In this document: positions 1 through 6,412 of the stretch, in pieces
How the letters are laid out: every line of letters starts with the position of its first letter
How positions within the stretch are numbered: the first letter of the stretch is position 1
Assembly (NCBI GenBank): GCA_030549955.1
Contig: JAUQQI010000131.1
Coordinates: 1 to 7,121, forward strand
Direction of reading: 5' to 3'
Origin: Chloroflexota bacterium
GTDB lineage: Bacteria; Chloroflexota; Dehalococcoidia; JAUQQI01
Length of the DNA: 7,121 nucleotides
Program-made: the position numbers and the translations under genes
Notes under the pieces: model-generated
Databases searched by the model: none
What the model was told of the DNA's origin: nothing
Seen by the model: only the letters and a program-made list of their open reading frames with translations

Positions 1-10
1 CAAGGAGTAG

Positions 11-964
11 CCCCTGCCCGCCGTTGAGGCCGGGGTTGAGCTCGCCCGCAAGGTCAACCCCGGGGCGATTCTTGCGGTTGGGGGCGGGAGTACTGTGGTC
101 ACGGCCCGCGCTATCACGATCCTGCTCGGTGAGGGCCGGCCGGCTCATGAGCTTGCAACCCAATGCCCGCCAGGCCGGCCCCCGGTAAGCCCCCGGCTCG
201 AAAGGCCCAAGCTTCCCAACCTGGTCGTTCCCACAACCCCCAACACCGCCGTGCACCGGGCCGGGGCCGCCGTCCTCGACCCCGCGGCCCGCCGCCGGCT
301 TGAGCTCTTTGACCCGAAGACCCGACCGGCGGCCGTCTTCCTGGACGCCGACGCCCTCCTCACCCCACCTCCTGACGTCTCGGTCCGAGCGGGCGTATCG
401 GCCTTCGCCGGGGCCGTAACGAGTTTTGTGGCTCGAACCCCGAACCCCTTCGCCCTGGCCGACCTCCGGCAGGCCATTGAGCTTTTAAGGGACAGCCTTC
501 CCGCAATACTCGACCGGCCGGCCGACCCGGAACCCCGTCTGGCGGCGGCGATTGCGGCCCTGCTCTCAAATCGGGCCGCGGATGCTCTGGGCGGGGGCGG
601 GGGTGGGGTTGTTTCGGCCCTTGTCCACCAGCTTCAGAGCCGCTACGACCACGTGGACCAGGGGGTGGCTTCGGCCGTTCTGCTTGTCCACGGCCTCCGT
701 TTCAACCGGCCGGCAACGGCCGATGGCCAGGCCAGGCTGGCCGCGTTGCTGGGCCTGGCGGCCTCGGCCGAAGGGCTGGAGTCGTGGGTTGACGGGTTTC
801 TGGCCCGCCTGGGCTTTCCCCGCCGGCTCCGGGAGCTGGGCGTACCCGAGGCGGACTTGCCGGCCCTGGCCGAAGCGGCCATGCACGATTTCTTCCTGCA
901 GGGGAACCCCCGGCGGGTTGAGAATCCGGCCGAACTCGTCGACCTGCTTCAGGCCGCGTGGTGA
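11..964 (+). CDS. Iron-containing alcohol dehydrogenase family protein, 3' part, degenerate metal site
   Basis: This is a homologue of the Fe-ADH/maleylacetate reductase/dehydroquinate synthase-like fold. The frame is open from base 11, just after an in-frame TAG at 8-10. The first usable start codon is GTG 95, but the family glycine motif AVGGGS is encoded before it (74-91), so a GTG 95 start cannot be the true N-terminus. Counting from GTG 95, visible landmarks are PTT (46-48, start of the usual PTTxGTGSE), FDPKTRP (72-78), TPNPFA (115-120), RFN (202-204) and a complete C-terminal helical domain with LRELGVPEADLPALAEAA. The metal site is eroded: S102 and G106 stand where the family has Asp and His (GxDAxxH), H178 is kept, and Q189 replaces the last His. 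GTGSE reads NTAVH. The gene ends 66 bp before the acyl-CoA dehydrogenase pair on the same strand. A long, family-shaped frame argues against random decay, so it may be a non-metal or non-catalytic relative. Family assignment is firm; an oxidoreductase activity is doubtful. Confidence 0.8.
   Translation, partial: PLPAVEAGVELARKVNPGAILAVGGGSTVVTARAITILLGEGRPAHELATQCPPGRPPVSPRLERPKLPNLVVPTTPNTAVHRAGAAVLDPAARRRLELFDPKTRPAAVFLDADALLTPPPDVSVRAGVSAFAGAVTSFVARTPNPFALADLRQAIELLRDSLPAILDRPADPEPRLAAAIAALLSNRAADALGGGGGGVVSALVHQLQSRYDHVDQGVASAVLLVHGLRFNRPATADGQARLAALLGLAASAEGLESWVDGFLARLGFPRRLRELGVPEADLPALAEAAMHDFFLQGNPRRVENPAELVDLLQAAW
589..608 (+). other. G-quadruplex-forming motif inside the Fe-ADH homologue
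   Basis: Four G-runs of 3, 5, 5 and 4 are separated by single bases C, C and T. This is the tightest loop pattern for an intramolecular quadruplex. It lies on the coding strand and encodes most of a six-glycine run (residues 166-171 counted from GTG 95), just before the retained His178. Whether it forms in vivo is not shown. Confidence 0.5.
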
Positions 965-965
965 T

Positions 966-995
966 TTGACCGGGACCTGACGGGGCTGTTAGACT
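966..995 (+). promoter_or_regulatory. Candidate sigma70-type promoter for the acyl-CoA dehydrogenase pair
   Basis: A -35 box TTGACC (966-971, 5 of 6 to consensus) is followed after 18 bp by TAGACT (990-995, 4 of 6). This would start transcription near 1002 and leave a leader of about 28 nt before ATG 1031. It begins right after the TGA of the upstream gene, so the pair could be transcribed from here, by read-through, or both. The -10 box is weak. Confidence 0.4.
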
Positions 996-1005
996 GGTGC
1001 AGAAA

Positions 1006-1026
1006 CTCACGGCCGCGGAGTGAGGA
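1006..1026 (+). promoter_or_regulatory. SD region of ACAD alpha subunit with a small overlapping hairpin
   Basis: GGAG (1017-1020, 10 nt from ATG) and GAGGA (1022-1026, 4 nt from ATG) are the two possible Shine-Dalgarno cores for the start at 1031. A perfect 5-bp inverted repeat CTCAC (1006-1010) / GTGAG (1020-1024) with a 9-nt loop overlaps both. Pairing would partly hide the SD at the very 5' end of the predicted mRNA. The stem is short, so a regulatory role is only a possibility. Confidence 0.35.
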
Positions 1027-1030
1027 CCCG

Positions 1031-2263
1031 ATGGATTTCGAGCTCAGGTACACCCCGGAACAGGAGGCCTTTCGTAAAGAGGTCCGGGCTTTTCTGGAGG
1101 CAAACATCCCCCCTGAACTTGAGGAGCCGGTTGACCCCGCTAACCTCTCCTATGAGCAGTATCTCATGCGCCGGGAGCTGGGCCGAAAGCTCGGCGAGCG
1201 GGGCTGGCTCTTTCCGACCTTCCCTAAGGAATACGGCGGGGGCGGCCTGCCGATGGAGCTCGCCGTCATCATCGAAGAAGAGCTTGACCGCTACGGCCTT
1301 TCCCTTCCGCCCTACTACAACACCGGCGGCACCCTCGGCGCCCCCTGCATCCTGGTCTGGGGAACCGAGGAGCAGAAACGCTACTTCCTCCCGCCAATCC
1401 TTAAAGGTGAAGTCCGAGTCTGGCAGCTCCTGACCGAACCGGGCGCCGGCTCGGACCTGGCCAGCGTCAAGACCCTGGCCGTTCGGGACGGCGACCACTA
1501 TATCATTAACGGCCAGAAGACGTTTGTTGGCAGCCTCCACGGCGCCGACTGGATGTGGACGATTGTCTGCACCGACCCGAACGGCCGCCGGCATGAAAAC
1601 CTGAGCTGGTTCATGATTCCGGCTGACCTCCCGGGCATCTCGATGACCCCCCTAGACCTCCTGACCGCTGGAGGGGAGGGCGGAGCGTCGCCCGGAGCAA
1701 AATTCACCGTGTACTTTGACAACGTTCGGGTCCCGGCTTTCAACTTGGTCGGAGGCGAAAACAACGGCTGGAAGGTCGCCACCACCCACCTGGAGCTTGA
1801 GCACGGCGGCGCCGGCAGCATCCGCCGGAACCGGATTGTCGACCGGCTCATCGAATACTGCAAGACGACCTGCCGAAACGGCCAGCCGTTAAGCAAAGAC
1901 CCCGACATCCGGGACCTGCTTGTCGAGTGCTACATCGACGCCGAAATCGGCCGGCTCTTTAACCTGCGCAACTACTGGCTCCGTCATACCCGCCGACCGC
2001 GGACGTATGAGGGCCCCCAGGCCTCCCTCCACCGAAAAGTCTCGGGCCTGCGCATCGCCGAGGCCATCGTCAAGGCCCTCGGCCCTTATGCCCTCACTAA
2101 TGACCCCGCCTGGGACCCCTCTGGCGGGCATCTGGAGGTCTTCCACCGGGCGAGCATCGTGGCGACTCACCCCGGCGGAACCATCGAAATTCAGAAGGTC
2201 ATTATGGCCCGCCGAATAGGAATCGGCCGGGCCGTTCGGGAAGAAGCCGGCACCGTCGTCTGA
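1031..2263 (+). CDS. Acyl-CoA dehydrogenase, larger (catalytic, alpha-type) subunit
   Basis: This 410-residue flavoprotein of the acyl-CoA dehydrogenase superfamily would catalyse FAD-dependent alpha,beta-desaturation of an acyl-CoA in the cytoplasm. The N-terminal helical domain (about 1-125) contains FPKEYGGGG (64-72) and WGTEEQKRYFLPPI. The beta domain opens with WQLLTEPGAGSDLASVKT (131-148), the classic ACAD signature, followed by INGQKTF (159-165) and the VRVPAFNLVGGENNGW stretch (232-247). The C-terminal helical domain follows. The usual C-terminal catalytic Glu of medium/short-chain enzymes (YEGT) is absent: here HPGGT, G382. Glu257 in LELEHGG aligns with the helix-G base of isovaleryl-CoA and long-chain ACADs. 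The start is ATG 1031, with SD 4-10 nt upstream. The stop codon overlaps the SD of the next ACAD gene, and the two probably form one heteromeric enzyme, like the mycobacterial steroid side-chain FadE pairs. The substrate is unknown. Confidence 0.93.
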   Translation: MDFELRYTPEQEAFRKEVRAFLEANIPPELEEPVDPANLSYEQYLMRRELGRKLGERGWLFPTFPKEYGGGGLPMELAVIIEEELDRYGLSLPPYYNTGGTLGAPCILVWGTEEQKRYFLPPILKGEVRVWQLLTEPGAGSDLASVKTLAVRDGDHYIINGQKTFVGSLHGADWMWTIVCTDPNGRRHENLSWFMIPADLPGISMTPLDLLTAGGEGGASPGAKFTVYFDNVRVPAFNLVGGENNGWKVATTHLELEHGGAGSIRRNRIVDRLIEYCKTTCRNGQPLSKDPDIRDLLVECYIDAEIGRLFNLRNYWLRHTRRPRTYEGPQASLHRKVSGLRIAEAIVKALGPYALTNDPAWDPSGGHLEVFHRASIVATHPGGTIEIQKVIMARRIGIGRAVREEAGTVV

Positions 2264-2274
2264 GGAGCGTAGCC

Positions 2275-3405
2275 ATGGACCTTGCCCTAACCGAATCCCA
2301 GGAGATGCTCAAAAGCGCGGCCCGAACTTTTATGGAGCGGGAGTGCCCCCGGCAGGTCCTCCTGGACCTTGACCGGACCGAAACGGGCATCTCCCCCGAG
2401 GTCTGGGGTCGCCTGGCCCGAATGGGCTGGCTCGGCCTCGCCATCCCGGCCGAATACGGGGGCGAGGGGGCAGGCCTGCTCGACACCGCCGTAGTCTACG
2501 AACAGCTTGGCCGGGGTCCACTGGGTGGTCCCCACTTCAGCTCGGCGGTGCTTGGGGCACAGGTCGTCCTTGAGTGCGGCACTGAAGACCAGCGACGGGA
2601 GGTCCTGCCCCGGGTCGCGGCGGGCGAGGATATCCTTGCTCTGGCCTACACCGAGCCCGATTACGGATGGGGCCCCGAATCGGTGAAGATGACCGCCCGG
2701 CGGGATGGGACCGATTATATCCTCGATGGGGTCAAACTCTTCGTTCACGATGCCGCGGCCGCAACCCATCTGCTCTGCGTCGCCCGGACCGGGGACGGCT
2801 CTGACCCGACGGCCGGTCTTTCGGTTTTCCTGGTCGACCGGTCGGAGCCGGGCGTTTCGGTCCGAATCATGTCAGGCTTTATGGCCGGGCTCTGCGAGGT
2901 GCGCTTTGACGGGGTCCGGGTTCCGGCCGGGGCGGTACTCGGCGAGCCCGGCACTGCCTGGTCGGGCCTGAACCGGGCATTTCTTAAGGCCGCGCCGGTC
3001 CTTTGCGCCTATAAGGTTGGGGGCATTGAGGCTGTCTTCGAGATGTCCGTCAGCTACAGCCAGACCCGGGTCCAGTTCGGTCAGCCCATCGGCCGCTTCC
3101 AGCGGGTTCAGGACCATATCATCGACATCGTCAATCACCTCGACGCCGCCCGATGGACGACCTACGAGGCCATCTGGAAGCTTGAGACCGGCCGGCCGGC
3201 CGAGGCCTCAGTCCACCTGGCCAAGGCCGTTGCAAGTGAGGGCTTCTACCGGGCTTGCAACTCGGCCCACGAGGTCCACGCCGGAATCGGGTCGGTCCGA
3301 AACTACGGCCTGGTTCTTTACACTAAGGCGTCCCGCAGCCTTTACAACTACCTGGGCGACCCGAAGTTCCACAAGCGCCGGCTCGCCCACGCCCTGGAAC
3401 TTTAA
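2275..3405 (+). CDS. Acyl-CoA dehydrogenase, smaller (beta-type) subunit lacking a catalytic Glu
   Basis: This 376-residue ACAD superfamily protein is encoded 11 nt behind the alpha gene. GAGGAG at 2262-2267 overlaps the upstream TGA and sits 7 nt before ATG 2275, so the two genes are co-transcribed and probably translationally coupled. Visible parts are the N-terminal helical domain with IPAEYGGEG (57-65), CGTEDQRREVLPRVAAG (101-117), a diverged beta-domain motif ALAYTEPDYGWG (122-133), the flavin/interface motif TRVQFGQPIGRFQ (264-276), and the C-terminal EVHAGIGSVRNYG (333-345). The helix-G position reads FLKAAPVLCAYKVG, with no Glu, and no YEGT-type Glu is seen at the C-terminus. In known alpha2beta2 ACADs one subunit brings the base and the other helps bind FAD or CoA. 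The complementary loss here suggests this is that partner rather than an independent enzyme. It ends in TAA, 12 bp from the convergent crotonase gene. Confidence 0.92.
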   Translation: MDLALTESQEMLKSAARTFMERECPRQVLLDLDRTETGISPEVWGRLARMGWLGLAIPAEYGGEGAGLLDTAVVYEQLGRGPLGGPHFSSAVLGAQVVLECGTEDQRREVLPRVAAGEDILALAYTEPDYGWGPESVKMTARRDGTDYILDGVKLFVHDAAAATHLLCVARTGDGSDPTAGLSVFLVDRSEPGVSVRIMSGFMAGLCEVRFDGVRVPAGAVLGEPGTAWSGLNRAFLKAAPVLCAYKVGGIEAVFEMSVSYSQTRVQFGQPIGRFQRVQDHIIDIVNHLDAARWTTYEAIWKLETGRPAEASVHLAKAVASEGFYRACNSAHEVHAGIGSVRNYGLVLYTKASRSLYNYLGDPKFHKRRLAHALEL

Positions 3406-3417
3406 AGCCGGCCGAGG

Positions 3418-4275
3418 CTACCGGCCGATAAACCGGGGCGGCCGCTTCTCGAGAAACGCCTGGACGCCCTCCCGGTGGTCGTGGGTGTCCCGGGCAACCT
3501 CCTGGACGACCCCGGCGACCCGCATGCTTTCTTCAAAGGTGCTGTGGAGCGAATACTGGACCAGCCACTTGATCAGGCCCATGGCGTAGGTCGGGCCCCT
3601 TGCCAGCCGCTTCGCGAGGGCAAGGGTTTCATCCATAAGCCGTTCATGGGGAACGACCCGGCTTACAAGGCCGATCCGGAGGGCGGTCTCGGCGTCGACA
3701 ATGTCTCCGGTGTACTGCATGTAAAAGGTGTTGGTGAGCCCAATCATGCGGGGTAGCTGCCAGCAGCTCCCATCGGCCGGAATCAGACCCCGCTGGATAA
3801 AGGTCTCGGAAAGGCCGGCCCGTTCGGAGGCGATGCGGATGTCGCACGAAAGGGCAATGCCCAGGCCGAGCCCCATCGCGTAACCGTTGATGGCCGCAAT
3901 CGACGGCTTCTGTAGCCGGTGAAGCCGAAGCGGCAGGTTGCGGACGTCATAAAAGCCCGGACTTTCGGCCGGGGTCTCTCTCAGCCGCCGCTCGACCTCA
4001 TCCCAGGGCTTCGGGGCCAGCTCAGGTCGGCCCCGGACCGCTTCCCGCTCCTCGACGGTCCGGGCCATGCCCCGGACGTTTGCCCCGGAACAAAAGGCCG
4101 GGTCCCGGCCGGTAATTACCAGGCACCGGAGGTTGGGGTCGGACTCGAGCCGGTCAAGCTCGGCGCTGACCTCGGCGTACATGTCCGGCCCAATGGCGTT
4201 GCGGGTCTTAGGGTCATCGAGGGTTATAATCAGCACCCCGTCCTGCTCCTCAACCTGAATCAGCTGGTGGGCCAC
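3418..4275 (-). CDS. Enoyl-CoA hydratase/isomerase (crotonase) family protein
   Basis: This is a 285-residue crotonase-fold protein that acts on CoA thioesters. GTG at 4275 is chosen as start because AAAGGAGG (4283-4290) lies 7 nt upstream and the fold begins right after it (QVEEQDGVLIITLDDPKTRNAI). A TTG at 4335 would lie upstream of the -10 box of the likely promoter. The oxyanion-hole segments are FCSGANVRGM (61-70) and INGYAMGLGLGIALSCDIRIASE (129-151). An extended linker (about 71-112) is longer than in the minimal family. Aligned to rat crotonase, both catalytic glutamates are missing: Glu144 becomes G139 and Glu164 becomes F159. FIQRGLIPADGSCWQLPR (159-176) resembles the isomerase-type FxxxGLxPDxG loop, but the Asp sits one residue late (A167, D168). 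A classical hydratase is therefore unlikely. An isomerase or another crotonase reaction is possible. The gene converges on the ACAD pair and is probably part of the same acyl-CoA route. Confidence 0.9.
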   Translation of the reverse strand: MAHQLIQVEEQDGVLIITLDDPKTRNAIGPDMYAEVSAELDRLESDPNLRCLVITGRDPAFCSGANVRGMARTVEEREAVRGRPELAPKPWDEVERRLRETPAESPGFYDVRNLPLRLHRLQKPSIAAINGYAMGLGLGIALSCDIRIASERAGLSETFIQRGLIPADGSCWQLPRMIGLTNTFYMQYTGDIVDAETALRIGLVSRVVPHERLMDETLALAKRLARGPTYAMGLIKWLVQYSLHSTFEESMRVAGVVQEVARDTHDHREGVQAFLEKRPPRFIGR

Positions 4276-4282
4276 GGCGTCG

Positions 4283-4290
4283 CCTCCTTT
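4283..4290 (-). promoter_or_regulatory. Ribosome binding site fixing the crotonase start
   Basis: On the minus strand this reads AAAGGAGG, 7 nt before GTG 4275. It is the strongest SD in the window and decides for the GTG start over the upstream in-frame TTG at 4335, which would add 20 residues with no family similarity. Confidence 0.8.
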
Positions 4291-4312
4291 CCGACGGGAT
4301 AATGCCGGAATC

Positions 4313-4342
4313 AGGATACGGGCCGGGCCTCCCAACTGTCAA
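4313..4342 (-). promoter_or_regulatory. Sigma70-type promoter of the crotonase gene
   Basis: On the minus strand a perfect TTGACA (4337-4342) is followed after 18 bp by TATCCT (4313-4318, 4 of 6). Transcription would start near 4306, giving a leader of about 30 nt that contains the GGAGG. It lies wholly in the 83-bp gap after the membrane-protein gene, so the crotonase is likely independently expressed. Confidence 0.6.
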
Positions 4343-4353
4343 ATTGAGGGGCC

Positions 4354-4363
4354 GGTAATTACC
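4354..4363. repeat. Perfect 10-bp palindrome GGTAATTACC upstream of the crotonase promoter
   Basis: The palindrome sits 12 bp upstream of the crotonase -35 box and overlaps the TAA stop of the membrane-protein gene. The same 13-mer GCCGGTAATTACC recurs at 4108-4120 inside the crotonase gene, and a one-mismatch copy lies at 4761-4773. The position would suit an operator. However, the internal copy simply encodes the conserved V-I-T-G stretch, so the repeat may be chance. Confidence 0.3.
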
Positions 4364-6404
4364 CTGAACAGGTCAACTCGTAGACTTCAGAGGCCCAGTC
4401 CACAAAAACCGGCCTGAGACACCGCCGGCCGACCTCTTCATAAAGAAACCTGACCGACCGGCTGAACCAGCCACCGGGGTCATGAGAACTCAGGAAAATC
4501 ACGTCGGACCGGCTCACCAGGACGTGGGTCACACCCATAGCCTTGAGGGTCCGGACAAGTCTTTCGGAATGAAAGTCGGCCAGCATCGCCAGTCGGGTCC
4601 AGGTGAACTGGTCGGCTTCGGGCCAGCAGGTCGGCGGGCAGTAATAGTGGCGGGCGTCCCCGACCAGCAGAACCCGGCTCTCCGGTGGAAGCGTTCCGGC
4701 GAAAGTCAGCGCCCGGAAGCCCGGCCGCCTCCTGCTGAGGTAGGCTTCCTTACTTTCGTAGCCGGTAATAACCGCCAACTGCTGGGGCGATGCGGCGAGC
4801 CGGCCGTAAAGCAGGGTAACATAGGCGGCCAGCACCACAGTTGCCCAGACCGCGGTCCTCCTGACAACCCGATGCAATCGGGACAGGTGGGTCCGTCCCA
4901 TGCCCGCGGCCAGCAGGACGGTGCCCACCACTAAGCCGGCAATAAGGAACCTGGTCTGCTGCGACCCTGCGAGCCACGCCACGGCTCGGACTGCCAAGAA
5001 ACCGGCGGGCTCCAGCGGCGGTCGCCGTATCAAGAGCACGGCAAACGGCGCCAGCAGGATGAACGCGACCGGGGGTGAGGCCAGCCCAAACCGAATTGGG
5101 GCCGCAAAAAGGGCGGCCGGCAGTTCGACTATGCCTCCAAGGCTTCTGGGGACCCCATAACCATTTACCATGTAGTCAAACAGAAGTTGCATGCGGAGTC
5201 GTACATCCTCACCCGCCCCCTCCCCACCATAGGGGAAAAAGGGGTGGCCAAACCAGAGCCAGTTTTTTCCGTACCAAGGAAGGATAACGATAAAGCCCAC
5301 AGCAAGCCCGGCAAGGAGGTCGGCTGGGGTAAAGGACACGGCGCCAAGCCCGCCCCACAACACGCGCACGCCCAGCCATACCCCCAGTACAAGCCCGACG
5401 GCTGCCACGCCAGCCCCAGCCGTCGCCTTAGTCGCCAAACCAAGCCCAAGGCACAGGCCGAGCATGCGCAGATTCAGCGGCCAGCCGCCCCTGATATGCT
5501 GGACAACCAGCTCGAACCCCAGCAACTCAAAGCACGCGACCACGAAATCAGTGGCGGCCTGGGTCGCCACCGACGCGAACTGGCCCATGGTCAACATCGC
5601 CAGGGGGATAAGCCAGGCCAGGGACGGTGAGTAGACCCGACCAAGGGCATACCCGCTACTCAGGACGGCAAGAGCAAAGGTCCCATGGAACAGCCGGGGC
5701 ACCGTGTCGTTGCCGAGGGCCAGGGGAAAAACGTAAAGCATGTCGGCCGTAAACGCGTAGTTGGCCGGCCAGTTGTGAGGCTCAGGGTAGACCCGGCCGG
5801 CCCGCAGGAAAAGCCGAGGTCCTTCGAGGTGGTACCAGAGGTCGTCGTAGCCCGTGGGCGGCGAAAGGGCCAGAGCGAGGGTCGACAAGCCCAGCACGGC
5901 GTAGACAACACCCAGGAACCAGTTTCTCGGTGAGCGCTCGAGCCGGGCCAGCCCCCTTAGCAGTGACAGAAAACCGCCCACGGCCACCCGGGCGCCCGGG
6001 GCGGTGAGCAGGCCGGCCAGGCCCAGGCCGACCATTAGCCAGCCGGGCCGCAGTAGTCCGGCCAGGCCGAAGAAGAGGGGGATGAATCCAAGGAGGCCGA
6101 GGCCGATGGGAATCCCGAACCGCAGGCGGTCGGCAGCGCTATCGGTCTCGAATCGAACGAGGTAAAGGACGGTACAGCCGACCCCGGCCCCAACGGTCAG
6201 GAGATAGACCCAGAAGGTCAGGGCGAAGGCCAGATCGGCGAGGGCGCCCGGGCCGGTGTCGGTCATGGCCCGCTCGGGCAGAAAGAGCCTCCAGGCAATG
6301 AATCCGGCCGGGACAAGGCCGAGGAGGATCCCAATGGGGTCGAACCGAATGGCGGGATGGGGTTGAGGGAGCGGGCTGGGAACCGTTCCGTCGGCTCGGG
6401 ACAT
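4359..6404 (-). CDS. Polytopic membrane protein, GT-C fold glycosyltransferase-like
   Basis: This 681-residue integral membrane protein has about 12-14 hydrophobic segments (among them roughly 22-42, 57-83, 98-118, 162-181, 240-275, 283-303, 313-347, 361-377, 430-458, 484-501 and 517-534) and a soluble C-terminal region (about 535-681). After the hydrophobic segment ending near 181 comes PPTGYDDLWYHLEGPRLFL (182-200). An acidic pair (D187, D188) in an early outer loop is the hallmark of GT-C enzymes (PMT/GT39, ArnT-like), which use polyprenyl-phosphate sugars. Further features are LPWYGKNWLWFGHPFFP (375-391), QQTRFLIAG (482-490) and a tail with LPPESRVLLVGDARHYY (572-588) and AMGVTHVLVS (622-631), as in many uncharacterised GT39-like proteins. 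The likely role is transfer of a sugar to lipid, glycan or protein at the outer face; donor and acceptor are unknown. ATG 6404 keeps the first membrane segment. It has no clear SD and lies close behind a TATAAT box. No terminator is seen after the gene. Confidence 0.82.
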   Translation of the reverse strand: MSRADGTVPSPLPQPHPAIRFDPIGILLGLVPAGFIAWRLFLPERAMTDTGPGALADLAFALTFWVYLLTVGAGVGCTVLYLVRFETDSAADRLRFGIPIGLGLLGFIPLFFGLAGLLRPGWLMVGLGLAGLLTAPGARVAVGGFLSLLRGLARLERSPRNWFLGVVYAVLGLSTLALALSPPTGYDDLWYHLEGPRLFLRAGRVYPEPHNWPANYAFTADMLYVFPLALGNDTVPRLFHGTFALAVLSSGYALGRVYSPSLAWLIPLAMLTMGQFASVATQAATDFVVACFELLGFELVVQHIRGGWPLNLRMLGLCLGLGLATKATAGAGVAAVGLVLGVWLGVRVLWGGLGAVSFTPADLLAGLAVGFIVILPWYGKNWLWFGHPFFPYGGEGAGEDVRLRMQLLFDYMVNGYGVPRSLGGIVELPAALFAAPIRFGLASPPVAFILLAPFAVLLIRRPPLEPAGFLAVRAVAWLAGSQQTRFLIAGLVVGTVLLAAGMGRTHLSRLHRVVRRTAVWATVVLAAYVTLLYGRLAASPQQLAVITGYESKEAYLSRRRPGFRALTFAGTLPPESRVLLVGDARHYYCPPTCWPEADQFTWTRLAMLADFHSERLVRTLKAMGVTHVLVSRSDVIFLSSHDPGGWFSRSVRFLYEEVGRRCLRPVFVDWASEVYELTCSG

Positions 6405-6412
6405 TCCACGGG

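Noticed and set aside
1007..1594. 195-codon open frame on the minus strand opposite the ACAD alpha gene
   Set aside because: It is a shadow of the high-GC coding strand. The sense frame carries clear ACAD motifs, and this frame shows no recognisable domain.
3407..3425. GCCGG...CCGGC inverted repeat as a terminator between the convergent genes
   Set aside because: The stem is only 5 bp, has no T-run on either side, and such CCGG/GGCC words are very frequent throughout this high-GC sequence.
4108..4120. Second copy of GCCGGTAATTACC as a regulatory repeat
   Set aside because: It lies in the crotonase coding sequence and encodes the conserved V-I-T-G. A repeated 13-mer in about 7 kb is not statistically striking.
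4276..4335. N-terminal extension of the crotonase from TTG 4335
   Set aside because: It lies upstream of the -10 box and the AAAGGAGG SD, and the added 20 residues have no family similarity. GTG 4275 is better.
5187..5630. 147-codon plus-strand open frame opposite the membrane-protein gene
   Set aside because: Its composition (many H, Q, P and K) is the complement of a hydrophobic coding strand; no family similarity or SD was seen.
6129..6266. Internal ATG at 6266 as start of the membrane protein
   Set aside because: It would remove a hydrophobic segment (residues 22-42), and no SD lies at a suitable distance before it.
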